Assembly: GCF_020442045.1 (NCBI RefSeq)
Contig: NZ_JAGRLA010000145.1
Location: 1-64,000 of the forward strand
DNA from: Bauldia sp.
GTDB lineage: Bacteria; Pseudomonadota; Alphaproteobacteria; Rhizobiales; Kaistiaceae
Length of the DNA stretch: 64,000 bases
Direction of reading: 5' to 3'
A program made the position numbers and the translations under genes. Below the pieces are notes generated by a model. That model was not told where the DNA came from, made no database searches, and saw only the letters and a program-made list of their open reading frames with translations. Of this stretch, positions 56,905-64,000 are shown in pieces (the first letter of the stretch is position 1; every line of letters begins with the position of its first letter).

Positions 56905-57909
56905 CTAACCGCCAAAGCGGAGTTGGGTCTTGATGGTTTGGCCCTTGGCCATCTCGTCAACGGCCGCGCCGAAATCCCAGACTTCAAAGCGGTCGTCGAT
57001 CAGGACACGCGCCTGGTCGGCAATCTCGGACATCACGTCGACCGCCTCGGGAAACTTATCGGCCAGCGAGTTCGACCCTATGATGTGGAGTTCGCGCTCA
57101 TAGATGCGGAATGGATTAAACGGCACGGAATCGTGCTCGCCGTGCACGCCCACTTGCACCAGGACGCCTGTCTTCTGCACCAGGTCGAGAGCTTGATCGA
57201 GCGCGGCGCGGGACCCGGCGGCTTCGAACACGACGTCGAACGCTTCGGTGCCCAGCAGGCCGGGATCAATCGCCTCGGCCACGCCGGCGGACTTCGCGAC
57301 GGCGAGTTTGCCCGGCATCGGGTCGGCGAGTACCACCCGGTTGGCCCCCCGGAGCCGGCTCACAATCGCTGTGAGCAGGCCCATCGTTCCGCCCCCAAAG
57401 ACAAGCACGTCCTTCGCCAGAACCCCTTGCGAACGTTCCACGGCATGGAGCACGCAAGCGAGCGGCTCGATCATCGCCGCGAGGTTGCCGCCAAGGCTTT
57501 CCCTTACGATGAACGTGTTGCGGGCCGGGGCCGCCACGTACTCGGCCGCCGCGCCCGGGCGCCCGACCCCGATCGGGTCCAGCTTTTCACAGAGATTCGG
57601 CCGGCCCATCTTGCACCACCGGCAGACGCCGCAGGTCACGTTGGGGTCAACGGCCACGAAATCGCCCTCCCTGAGCCCGCTCACGTCGCGGCCAACCTCG
57701 ACGACGTGCCCGGAAAATTCATGACCGGGGATCACGGGATAGCGCGTGCCCGGGAAACCGTGATGCAGGATGTGCAAGTCCGTCCCGCAGATCCCGCAGG
57801 AACAGGGCTTCACCAGCACCTCGTCCGGCGCGATCGACGGCACATCCGTCTCGATCACCGCTACTGAATGGTCGGATCGGATCTGAACGGCGAGCATGAA
57901 TTGGGACAT
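56905..57909 (-). CDS. Zinc-dependent medium-chain alcohol/polyol dehydrogenase
   Basis: A 334-residue MDR dehydrogenase. Catalytic zinc: GICGTDLHILHHG and VIPGHEFSGHVVEVG. Structural-zinc cysteines: VTCGVCRWCKMGRPNLC. Rossmann loop: VLVFGGGTMGLLTAIV. It is related to sorbitol/threonine dehydrogenases. The start is uncertain (57909 or the next Met at 57897); upstream frame up to 58026 shows no homology. It is the first gene of the dehydrogenase-aldolase-kinase-gntR operon. Confidence 0.92.
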   Translation of the reverse strand: MSQFMLAVQIRSDHSVAVIETDVPSIAPDEVLVKPCSCGICGTDLHILHHGFPGTRYPVIPGHEFSGHVVEVGRDVSGLREGDFVAVDPNVTCGVCRWCKMGRPNLCEKLDPIGVGRPGAAAEYVAAPARNTFIVRESLGGNLAAMIEPLACVLHAVERSQGVLAKDVLVFGGGTMGLLTAIVSRLRGANRVVLADPMPGKLAVAKSAGVAEAIDPGLLGTEAFDVVFEAAGSRAALDQALDLVQKTGVLVQVGVHGEHDSVPFNPFRIYERELHIIGSNSLADKFPEAVDVMSEIADQARVLIDDRFEVWDFGAAVDEMAKGQTIKTQLRFGG

Positions 57910-58124
57910 CCGAGGGAAATTCGATCGTCTAGGAAACGTTTGGTCCGGGGCGAGCAAGGTTCGCGGGACCGGCAAGCGCCGCCGCAACAGTCCGTTTTGG
58001 TGAACCGCGACGCATTGAACCGTCACGTCCTCGGGAATTCACCCCTGCTCTCGCGCGCGTCAGGACGATGGTGCAACTTCTCCGCGCTCGCCCTGTCCGA
58101 CAGGTTCTTGTCATCTTGTACCTC

Positions 58125-58136
58125 TTGTACGTACAG
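58125..58136. promoter_or_regulatory. Putative GntR operator 2 (upstream of dehydrogenase operon)
   Basis: TTGTACGTACAG matches the core of the palindrome at 53823-53838 in 11 of 12 positions. A half-site TTGTAC lies 10 bp to one side. The position about 215 bp upstream of the dehydrogenase fits autoregulation of the operon that encodes GntR. Confidence 0.65.
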
Positions 58137-58282
58137 TACTGCAATGCATGGATGCAATCAATGGCTCATCGAATGAGCCTGTCATCGACCGATCGAATCC
58201 GAACAGGTGAACTTCAGGTACGAAGCGGCCGATCCCGGACCATGCCGTCAAACGCCATCGTCCCGGATGGGACGGACCCGTC

Positions 58283-59620
58283 CTAGAGCCCCGGCGCGGC
58301 CGGCCGCGGGCTGCGGTGAGTCACCGCGAAGGCTGGCGCGTCCGGCGTGCCGCGATCGAGCAAGGTCTTCAGGCGGGCACCCGGATCCGACAGCACCGCC
58401 GGATCGGGGTAGCTCCGCGCCGCGATCAGCGCCTGGGCAAGACGGATGTCGCGGCCGATGGCGCCGACCGTGCCGAGCCCGGTCGCACCGACGATGCGTC
58501 CGTCGGCCCGCAAGTGGAAGAGGATCACAGCTCCGTCATTGTCCTGTCGGGTGACGGTCGAGGAACCAAGATGCGGCAGGCCGACGATCTGGAGCGACAA
58601 GTCGTACTGGTCGGACCAGAAGAACGGCACCGTGTCGCAGACCGCCTCGCCGCCCTCCAGCACCCCGGCGATCACCCGGGCATGATCCTCGGCATTCTGG
58701 AAGGCTTCGACGCGCACGAAGCGATCGAATACCGGATGCCAGAATGTGGCGACGTCGCCGCAGGCGAAGATCGCCGGATCGGACGTCCTGAGGCTGGCAT
58801 CGACGCGGACCCCGACTTCGGTCGCGAGTCCCGCCGCCTCGGCAAGTTCGACATTCGCCGCCACGCCGACTCCGACGACGGCGAGGTCGCAGGGCAGCAT
58901 CTCGCCGGATGAAAGCCGCGCGGCCTTCGCCACCCCGCGGACGTCCGTCTCGAATTCCTCGACCATCGCGCCCATGTGCAGGCGGACGCCCTCCGCCCGA
59001 TGGCGGCTGGCCAGCATCGACGCGATCCGGTTCGGCACCACCCGCGCCAGCAACCGGTCGGATGCCTCGACGACCGTGATATCGAGATGCCGCAGCCGCG
59101 CGGAGGCGGCGATCTCGAGGCCGATGAATCCACCGCCGACGATCATCAGTCGCTTGCCACGCGCGAAGTGCTTGGCGATCTCCTGCGCCTGATCGACGCT
59201 CCTGAGGCAGTGAATATTGCCGCGGTCCGATCCCGGCACCGAGAGCCGGCGAACCCGCGAGCCGGTCGCCAGCACCAGCCGGTCATAGGCGACCGACTTC
59301 CCGTCTTCCAGATGCACGCGTCGCGCTTCGCGGTCGATCGACGTGGCGCTCACCCCGAGACGCAGGTCGACGGCCTTCCACGCCCGGTCGTCGGGCGGCC
59401 AGATCAGGCAATCGTCGAGCGACGCCGTGCCGAGCAGCACGCCCTTGGACAGCGGCGGACGCTGATAGGGCGGGTGCGGCTCCCGGCAGATCAGGGTGAT
59501 CGAAAAGGGCCTGGCCGCGGCGACGAGCGCCTGCGCGAGCCGGCCACCGGCCTGCCCGCCTCCCACGATCACGATTCTTTCCGGCTGTCCGGCCATGCGC
59601 TCCGATGTCATGCCTGTCAT
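58283..59620 (-). CDS. FAD-dependent NAD(P)H:ferredoxin reductase-like protein (copy 1)
   Basis: A 445-residue flavoprotein of the ferredoxin/rubredoxin-reductase group. The FAD loop is IVIVGGGQAGGRLAQAL; PPYQRPPLSKG and ATGSRVRRL follow. The NAD(P) loop is MIVGGGFIGLEIAASA. The second FAD motif is IFACGDVATFWHPV. Such enzymes feed electrons through a 2Fe-2S ferredoxin to mono- or dioxygenases. Three Met codons (59620, 59611, 59596) could start it. It is divergent from lacI across the operator at 59688, and a paralogue lies at 62591. Confidence 0.9.
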   Translation of the reverse strand: MTGMTSERMAGQPERIVIVGGGQAGGRLAQALVAAARPFSITLICREPHPPYQRPPLSKGVLLGTASLDDCLIWPPDDRAWKAVDLRLGVSATSIDREARRVHLEDGKSVAYDRLVLATGSRVRRLSVPGSDRGNIHCLRSVDQAQEIAKHFARGKRLMIVGGGFIGLEIAASARLRHLDITVVEASDRLLARVVPNRIASMLASRHRAEGVRLHMGAMVEEFETDVRGVAKAARLSSGEMLPCDLAVVGVGVAANVELAEAAGLATEVGVRVDASLRTSDPAIFACGDVATFWHPVFDRFVRVEAFQNAEDHARVIAGVLEGGEAVCDTVPFFWSDQYDLSLQIVGLPHLGSSTVTRQDNDGAVILFHLRADGRIVGATGLGTVGAIGRDIRLAQALIAARSYPDPAVLSDPGARLKTLLDRGTPDAPAFAVTHRSPRPAAPGL

Positions 59621-59687
59621 GGAAGGGCCAGCGTACAGGCGAGTGCCGGACCGCCGCAATCGCCGATGCGGTGGCTTCCGGCCGTCG

Positions 59688-59705
59688 GTGATGGTATCCC
59701 ATCAC
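59688..59705. promoter_or_regulatory. Putative LacI-family operator 1
   Basis: GTGATGGTATCCCATCAC, an 18-bp inverted repeat with 7-bp perfect arms, lies in the divergent promoter region of the flavoprotein and lacI genes. The same GTGAT-N8-ATCAC pattern is at 60888-60905. Confidence 0.7.
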
Positions 59706-59760
59706 AAAGATCGCGCACCTGATTTCGGATCGGCTATTGAAGGGATCCGGGGGGAGACGG

Positions 59761-60840
59761 TTGAGCGACGATACCGACAACAGGCCGAAGCCGCGCGAAA
59801 CGCAGGGAGAACGTCCGGCGAAACCCGGGCTGGCCGACGTCGCGAAACTGGCCGGCGTCGGCATCGCGACGGTCGACCGGGTGCTGAACGAACGCGGCAA
59901 CGTCTCGCCCGCGACTGCGCGGAAGGTGATCGATGCCGCCCGAGACCTCGGCCTCCCGCGGATCCTGCCGCGACCCTATCGGCGCGGGGTGCGGCTCGGC
60001 GTCGTCATGGCACGTCGCGAGACCCCCTTCACCGAAAGGGTCAACGCCGCCTTCCTCAGGGTCAGCGCCACCCTCGACCGCTCGGTGATCGTCCAGCGCA
60101 GTTTCGTCGACGAGACCCAGCCGCAGGAAGTCGCCGACCACATCCTTTCGACCAATGCCGACGCCCTGATCATCTACGGCCGGGAACAGCTCGCCATCAT
60201 CGACGCGGTCACGTCCCTCACCTCGCGCGGCATCCCGGTGGTGACGATGATCTCCGACATCCCGACCTCGCCGCGCCTCGCCTATGTCGGCATCGACCAC
60301 TACAGCGCCGGCCGGACCGCCGCATTCTTCATGGCGCGGATGGCCCGACGCCCGGGCCCGGTCATCGTCCTGTGCAACAGTTTCGACTACCGGGCCCATG
60401 CCGAGCGCGTCAGTGGCTTCCGTGACGGACTGCGCGACCACGCCCCCGACATGACCATTCTCGAAGTCATCGAGGGCCAGGACCGCCAGGCCGAGTCCGA
60501 AGCGCTCGTCTTCGACCGGATCCAGCGCGCTCCTGAGGAGATCAGAGGCATCTACAATACGGGCGGTGCGAACCGGGCCATCGACAATGTCATCGGGCGC
60601 GTCGCCTGGACAGAGAAGCCGGTCTTCATCGGCCACGAATTGTCGATCCACACCGCCCGTATGCTGTCTGCCAACGTCATGACCCTCGTCATCGATCAGA
60701 ACCCGGAAGAGCAGGTCCGGCGGGCCGTCCATGTCCTGCTCCGGCGATTCGGCCACACCGACACGCCACCGGAACCGAATGACATTCCCTTCACGATATT
60801 TGGTCCGGAAAATATTCCGCCGAACGACCAGCACAACTGA
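59761..60840 (+). CDS. LacI-family transcriptional regulator
   Basis: A 359-residue regulator. HTH near residues 24-68: LADVAKLAGVGIATVDRVLN and VSPATARKVIDAARDLGLP. The effector-binding periplasmic-binding-protein fold follows (GVRLGVVMARRETPF, GRTAAFFMARMARRPGPVIV). A TTG start at 59761 has GGGGGAGACGG upstream and is preferred over a longer frame from 59737. It probably senses the sugar degraded by the neighbouring cluster and binds the two GTGAT-N8-ATCAC sites. Confidence 0.92.
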   Translation: MSDDTDNRPKPRETQGERPAKPGLADVAKLAGVGIATVDRVLNERGNVSPATARKVIDAARDLGLPRILPRPYRRGVRLGVVMARRETPFTERVNAAFLRVSATLDRSVIVQRSFVDETQPQEVADHILSTNADALIIYGREQLAIIDAVTSLTSRGIPVVTMISDIPTSPRLAYVGIDHYSAGRTAAFFMARMARRPGPVIVLCNSFDYRAHAERVSGFRDGLRDHAPDMTILEVIEGQDRQAESEALVFDRIQRAPEEIRGIYNTGGANRAIDNVIGRVAWTEKPVFIGHELSIHTARMLSANVMTLVIDQNPEEQVRRAVHVLLRRFGHTDTPPEPNDIPFTIFGPENIPPNDQHN

Positions 60841-60887
60841 ATGACGCGGTCTGGTCGCTCATGTGCCAAGTAGTTTGCAAGAATACG

Positions 60888-60905
60888 GTGATAAAAAACC
60901 ATCAC
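60888..60905. promoter_or_regulatory. Putative LacI-family operator 2
   Basis: GTGATAAAAAACCATCAC repeats the 18-bp GTGAT-N8-ATCAC layout of the site at 59688. It lies in the 185-bp gap between lacI and the oxygenase gene, 120 bp before the latter's start. Confidence 0.65.
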
Positions 60906-61025
60906 AGGAATTGCGGCTTTTGGTCCCCAACTGCCGGTAAGACGATTGACAGGGATCAATGTCCGCCCACTATCTGGGCATAATCAAATGTTGCATCAGG
61001 CAGCGGATCTCCGGGAGGGATCACG

Positions 61026-62129
61026 ATGACCGCGGATACGATGAATTCCGACGCTCTCAAGAGAGACTACAGCCTCGTCGGCCTCGATACGAAGCGGGCC
61101 GAGGAGCGCGGGCTGGCAACCGCCGAATGGTATCACTCGCCCATTCCACGCAAGCGCCTGAAGGAACTGATGCAGCGGTCCGACGGGCCGGCGACCAAGG
61201 ACATCACCATCTGGGCGGCGGCCTTCGCGATCGCGGGCCTTGGCGCGCTTCTCACCTGGGGCACGTGGTGGGCGGTTCCCTTCTTCATCGTCTACGGCAT
61301 GCTCTATGGATCGTCCTCCGACGCCCGCTGGCACGAATACGGTCACCGCACCGCCTTCCGCACCCAGTGGAAGAACGACATCCTCTACGAAATCTTCTCC
61401 TTCATGGTGCTGCGCGAGCCCGAGGTCTGGCGCTGGAGCCATACCCGCCACCACACCGACACGATCATCGTCGGCCGTGATCCCGAGATCGCCGTTCCCC
61501 GTCCACCGAATGTCCTGGAGATATGCCTGTCCTTCCTCGGCATTCCCCAGGGGCGGGTCTATTTCAAGAAGATCGCCCTGCACGCGACCGGCAAGCTGAC
61601 CGACGAGGAAAAGACCTTCATCCCGGAGACGGAGTGGTCGAGGGTCTGCCGCACCGCCAGGATCCACCTCGGCATCTATGTCGCGGTCGTCGCCCTGTCG
61701 CTCGTCACCTGGAGCATCATGCCGCTGATGTTCATCGGACTGCCGTCCTTCTACGGCGCCTGGTGGTATCTCACCACCGGGCTGACGCAGCATGCCGGGC
61801 TCTGCGAGGACGTCCTCGATCACCGGCTGAACTGCCGGACGGTGATGATGAATCCGATCGCCCGGTTCCTGTATCTCAACATGAACTATCACGTTGAGCA
61901 TCACATGTTCCCAATGATCCCCTATTACAATCTCCCTGCCCTGCATGAGGAGATGAAGGACGACACGCCGAAGCCCTATACCGGCTTCTGGGACGCCTAC
62001 AGCGAGATTGTCCCGACCGTGCTGCGGCAGGTGAAGGAGCCCGGCTACTACGCCAAACGGGAACTGCCGCCGACGGCGCGGCCTTTCACCCCGCCCGGCA
62101 CGTCGCCAACAAGCGTCGCAGCCGAGTGA
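61026..62129 (+). CDS. Membrane di-iron fatty-acid-desaturase-family oxygenase (MocD-like)
   Basis: A 367-residue membrane protein with the three His boxes of the desaturase/hydroxylase superfamily: HEYGH in RWHEYGHRTAF, HTRHH in WSHTRHHTDT and HVEHH in MNYHVEHHMFP. About four membrane helices are present. Sequence type and company (ferredoxin reductase, sugar enzymes, LacI) resemble MocD of the rhizopine catabolic cluster, which works with ferredoxin MocE and reductase MocF. The likely role is O2-dependent oxidation or demethylation of a sugar or cyclitol rather than fatty-acid desaturation. That role is inference. Confidence 0.88.
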   Translation: MTADTMNSDALKRDYSLVGLDTKRAEERGLATAEWYHSPIPRKRLKELMQRSDGPATKDITIWAAAFAIAGLGALLTWGTWWAVPFFIVYGMLYGSSSDARWHEYGHRTAFRTQWKNDILYEIFSFMVLREPEVWRWSHTRHHTDTIIVGRDPEIAVPRPPNVLEICLSFLGIPQGRVYFKKIALHATGKLTDEEKTFIPETEWSRVCRTARIHLGIYVAVVALSLVTWSIMPLMFIGLPSFYGAWWYLTTGLTQHAGLCEDVLDHRLNCRTVMMNPIARFLYLNMNYHVEHHMFPMIPYYNLPALHEEMKDDTPKPYTGFWDAYSEIVPTVLRQVKEPGYYAKRELPPTARPFTPPGTSPTSVAAE

Positions 62130-62177
62130 CAGCCGGTCCCGGTCGCTTGCGCGGCCGGACGGCGTGATCCCAGCGGC

Positions 62178-62507
62178 TCAGTCGGTGAAGAAGACCTGCT
62201 CCATCCGCGCCCACCACTCGCCTTCCTTGCGGGTGGGAAAGGGCTCCTGCAGCGGGCCGCAGATATCCCACCAGCGCTGGGTCTCCTCCGAGGCAGCCAT
62301 CTTCTCCATGTCCGCGGCATAGTCGGTCCCATGATATTCGAAATAGGCAAACAGCAGGTTCTCCGGCTCCTTGAGGAAGATCGAGTAGTTGCGGATGTTG
62401 CATTCGGCGATCATCTCGAGCACCGACGGCCAGACATCGGCGTGGAGCCGCTTGTATTCCTCGACCGTTCCCGGCTTGAGGGTCAGGACCTGGCCCATGC
62501 GTTCCAT
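62178..62507 (-). CDS. L-rhamnose mutarotase-family protein
   Basis: A 109-residue ferredoxin-like fold protein of the RhaM family. Landmarks: MGQVLTLKPGTVEEYKRLHA, the His in RLHADVWPSVLEMI, NIRNYSIFL, FAYFEYHGTDY and the C-terminal RWWDICGPLQEPFP ... WWARMEQVFFTD. Family members interconvert sugar anomers. It is encoded opposite to its neighbours, between the oxygenase and the second ferredoxin reductase, and is presumably part of the same pathway. Confidence 0.92.
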   Translation of the reverse strand: MERMGQVLTLKPGTVEEYKRLHADVWPSVLEMIAECNIRNYSIFLKEPENLLFAYFEYHGTDYAADMEKMAASEETQRWWDICGPLQEPFPTRKEGEWWARMEQVFFTD

Positions 62508-62590
62508 TTTGCGATTCCTCCCCTTGCGGATCTGCGTTGCGCGACTGTCGGCAATAGACGAACCGCACCGGCATTTGAAGTAGGCTGCCC

Positions 62591-63838
62591 ATGACCCGGC
62601 CCGTCGGCATGGTGATCGTCGGCGCCGGGCATGCGGGCGGGCGCGCCGCGCAGGCGCTGCGCGAGTCCGGCTGGACCGGACCCCTCACCGTGATCGGCTC
62701 CGAAAGCCATCCGCCCCACGAACGTCCGCCCCTGTCGAAAGAGATGCTGGCCGGCACCAAGACCGCCGAAGACTGCGCCCTCCTCGACCGGGACTTCTAC
62801 CGGGAGCACGACATCGATCTCCGCCTCGACGCCACGGCGATCGCGATCGACCGCGGGCGCCGCGAGGTCCGGCTCGGCGACGAGAGCGTCATTCCCTACA
62901 AGCGGCTGCTGCTGGCGACGGGCGCCGAGCCACGCCGCCTTCCGGTTCCCGGCGCGACCCGCGACGGCGTGCACACCGTCCGCACCATCGCCGACTCGCT
63001 CGCCCTCAAGGGCCGACTTGTCGGAGGCGCGCATCTCGTCATCATCGGCGGCGGCTTCATCGGCCTCGAGGTCGCGTCGAACGCCGTCGCCCTCGGCTGC
63101 AAGGTCACGGTGATCGAGACCGGCAAGCGCCTGCTGATGCGGGCGGTGCCGCCGGAGATATCCGAGCGGATGCGCGCGCGCCACGCGGTGGCGGGGGTCG
63201 ATATCCGCCTTGGTCGCCAGGTTACCGGGATCCTCGGTGACAGCCAGGTTACAGCGGTCAGGCTCGACGACGGATCGGAGATCGCCTGCGACGCGGTTCT
63301 CGTCAGCATCGGCGCGGTTCCGAGAGTGGCGCTTGCCGAAGCCGCCGGCCTCGCGGTCGACAACGGCATCCTCGTCGACGCCACCTTGCGCACCTCCGAT
63401 CCCGACATCTTCGCCGCCGGCGACGTCTGCGCCTTCGATCATCGGCTCTTCGGCGACCGCATCCGCCTCGAAAGCTGGAAGAACGCGGAGGAACAGGGGC
63501 CGATCGCCGCGCATAACATGCTGGGCGCCGGCGAGGAATGCGACGCCGCTCCGTGGATGTGGTCCGATCAATATGACATGACCATCCAGATCGCCGGCCT
63601 CCCGGATCGCGCCGTCCGGGCAGTCGAGCGTCCGCTCGGCGACAAGGCGGTGGTCGTCTTCCACCTCGCCGCGGACGGACGGCTGGTCGGCGCCAGCGGC
63701 TACGGCACCAGTGGCGAAATCGGCCGCGCCATCCGGCTCGGTCAGATGATGATCGAACGGGGCCTCTGTCCCGATCCGGCCGCCCTCGCCGACCCGCTGG
63801 TGAACCTCAAGGCCCTGATGCGGCAACAAGCGGCCTGA
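62591..63838 (+). CDS. FAD-dependent NAD(P)H:ferredoxin reductase-like protein (copy 2, MocF-like)
   Basis: A 415-residue flavoprotein. FAD loop: VIVGAGHAGGRAAQALRESG. PPHERPPLSKEML and ATGAEPRRLPVPG follow. NAD loop: LVIIGGGFIGLEVASNAV. Second FAD motif: IFAAGDVCAFDHRLFG. C terminus: MWSDQYDMTIQIAGLP. It is a close type match to the protein at 58283-59620. It is the likely electron donor, through a ferredoxin not encoded inside the window, for the di-iron oxygenase upstream. Confidence 0.92.
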   Translation: MTRPVGMVIVGAGHAGGRAAQALRESGWTGPLTVIGSESHPPHERPPLSKEMLAGTKTAEDCALLDRDFYREHDIDLRLDATAIAIDRGRREVRLGDESVIPYKRLLLATGAEPRRLPVPGATRDGVHTVRTIADSLALKGRLVGGAHLVIIGGGFIGLEVASNAVALGCKVTVIETGKRLLMRAVPPEISERMRARHAVAGVDIRLGRQVTGILGDSQVTAVRLDDGSEIACDAVLVSIGAVPRVALAEAAGLAVDNGILVDATLRTSDPDIFAAGDVCAFDHRLFGDRIRLESWKNAEEQGPIAAHNMLGAGEECDAAPWMWSDQYDMTIQIAGLPDRAVRAVERPLGDKAVVVFHLAADGRLVGASGYGTSGEIGRAIRLGQMMIERGLCPDPAALADPLVNLKALMRQQAA

Positions 63839-63885
63839 CGCGGCGGCAAATCCAAACAAACCCAACCCTTCGGAGGAGTCCAGTC

Positions 63886-64000
63886 CGTGCAGAAAATCCT
63901 GATCTTCCAGTCGCTCTGGGCAATGGAACGGCGCCACACCGACGGCATCGAGCGCAGCCTCGAGGAAAATATCGAGATGATCGCAGGTGCCGGCTATGAC
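63886..64000 (+). CDS. Sugar phosphate isomerase/epimerase-family protein, N-terminal 38 residues (cut by window edge)
   Basis: A GTG start preceded by CGGAGGAG begins VQKILIFQSLWAMERRHTDG and then SLEENIEMIAGAGYD, typical of the N-terminal strand and helix of xylose-isomerase-like TIM-barrel (AP-endonuclease-2 fold) enzymes. It follows the ferredoxin reductase by 47 bp and would be the next enzyme of the cluster. The rest is outside the window. Confidence 0.75.

Overview
The window is high-GC, densely coded bacterial DNA. Its gene content points to an alphaproteobacterium of the Hyphomicrobiales (rhizobial) type. The pointers are an aapJQMP general amino-acid ABC transporter divergent from metC, a magnesium-type HemB, a LdtR-like MarR regulator beside an L,D-transpeptidase, a glyA-nrdR-ribD-ribE-ribH-nusB-thiL operon, a Bpt-type leucyltransferase and MocD/MocF-like genes. 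The genus cannot be settled from the sequence alone.

Layout. 1-3.5 kb: mfd (cut by the window edge) and sdhE, an aldo/keto reductase and a small DUF1127-type protein, all on minus. 3.6-7.5 kb: a sugar aminotransferase/dehydrogenase pair resembling GnnB/GnnA, mgtE and tRNA-Leu. 7.6-14.4 kb: one long minus-strand operon for one-carbon metabolism, riboflavin synthesis and transcription control. 14.6-21.8 kb: L,D-transpeptidase, LdtR-like regulator and a small membrane protein, then hemB, an RDD protein, an SLC13-type permease and bpt on plus. 21.9-24.5 kb: a lower-GC three-gene operon with two sulfotransferases and a glycosyltransferase, probably acquired. 24.7-33.6 kb: parC, tRNA-Asn, an EPA-repeat membrane protein, an acyltransferase, photolyase, cysteine synthase, an AlaX-type editing protein and a mercaptopyruvate sulfurtransferase.

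33.7-40.3 kb: the aap operon (minus) divergent from metC. Its aapM gene encodes an N-terminal TIR domain fused in frame to the permease. This TIR-permease fusion is the most unusual feature of the window. 40.3-47.5 kb: PAP2 phosphatase, tRNA-Arg, an NDUFS4-type complex I subunit, tRNA-Pro, an unrecognised coiled-coil protein, an exported hypothetical protein, a spermidine-synthase-like protein split into two genes, a double cold-shock protein, glyoxalase I and tRNA-Glu.

47.7-58.1 kb: a two-operon polyol/sugar regulon. One operon encodes an ABC importer plus a mannitol-type dehydrogenase. The other encodes a zinc dehydrogenase, an aldolase, an FGGY kinase and a GntR regulator. Both promoter regions carry nearly the same GTACGTAC-centred palindrome, so the GntR protein probably controls both. 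58.2-64 kb: a LacI-controlled cluster with two ferredoxin-reductase-like flavoproteins, a MocD-like di-iron oxygenase, a rhamnose-mutarotase homologue and the start of a sugar isomerase. Two matching 18-bp operators (GTGAT-N8-ATCAC) lie upstream of lacI and of the oxygenase. The set looks like an oxidative pathway for a modified sugar or cyclitol.

No rRNA, CRISPR array, insertion sequence or prophage was seen. The only intergenic stretch above 300 bases is 53571-53923, which holds one of the GntR-type palindromes.
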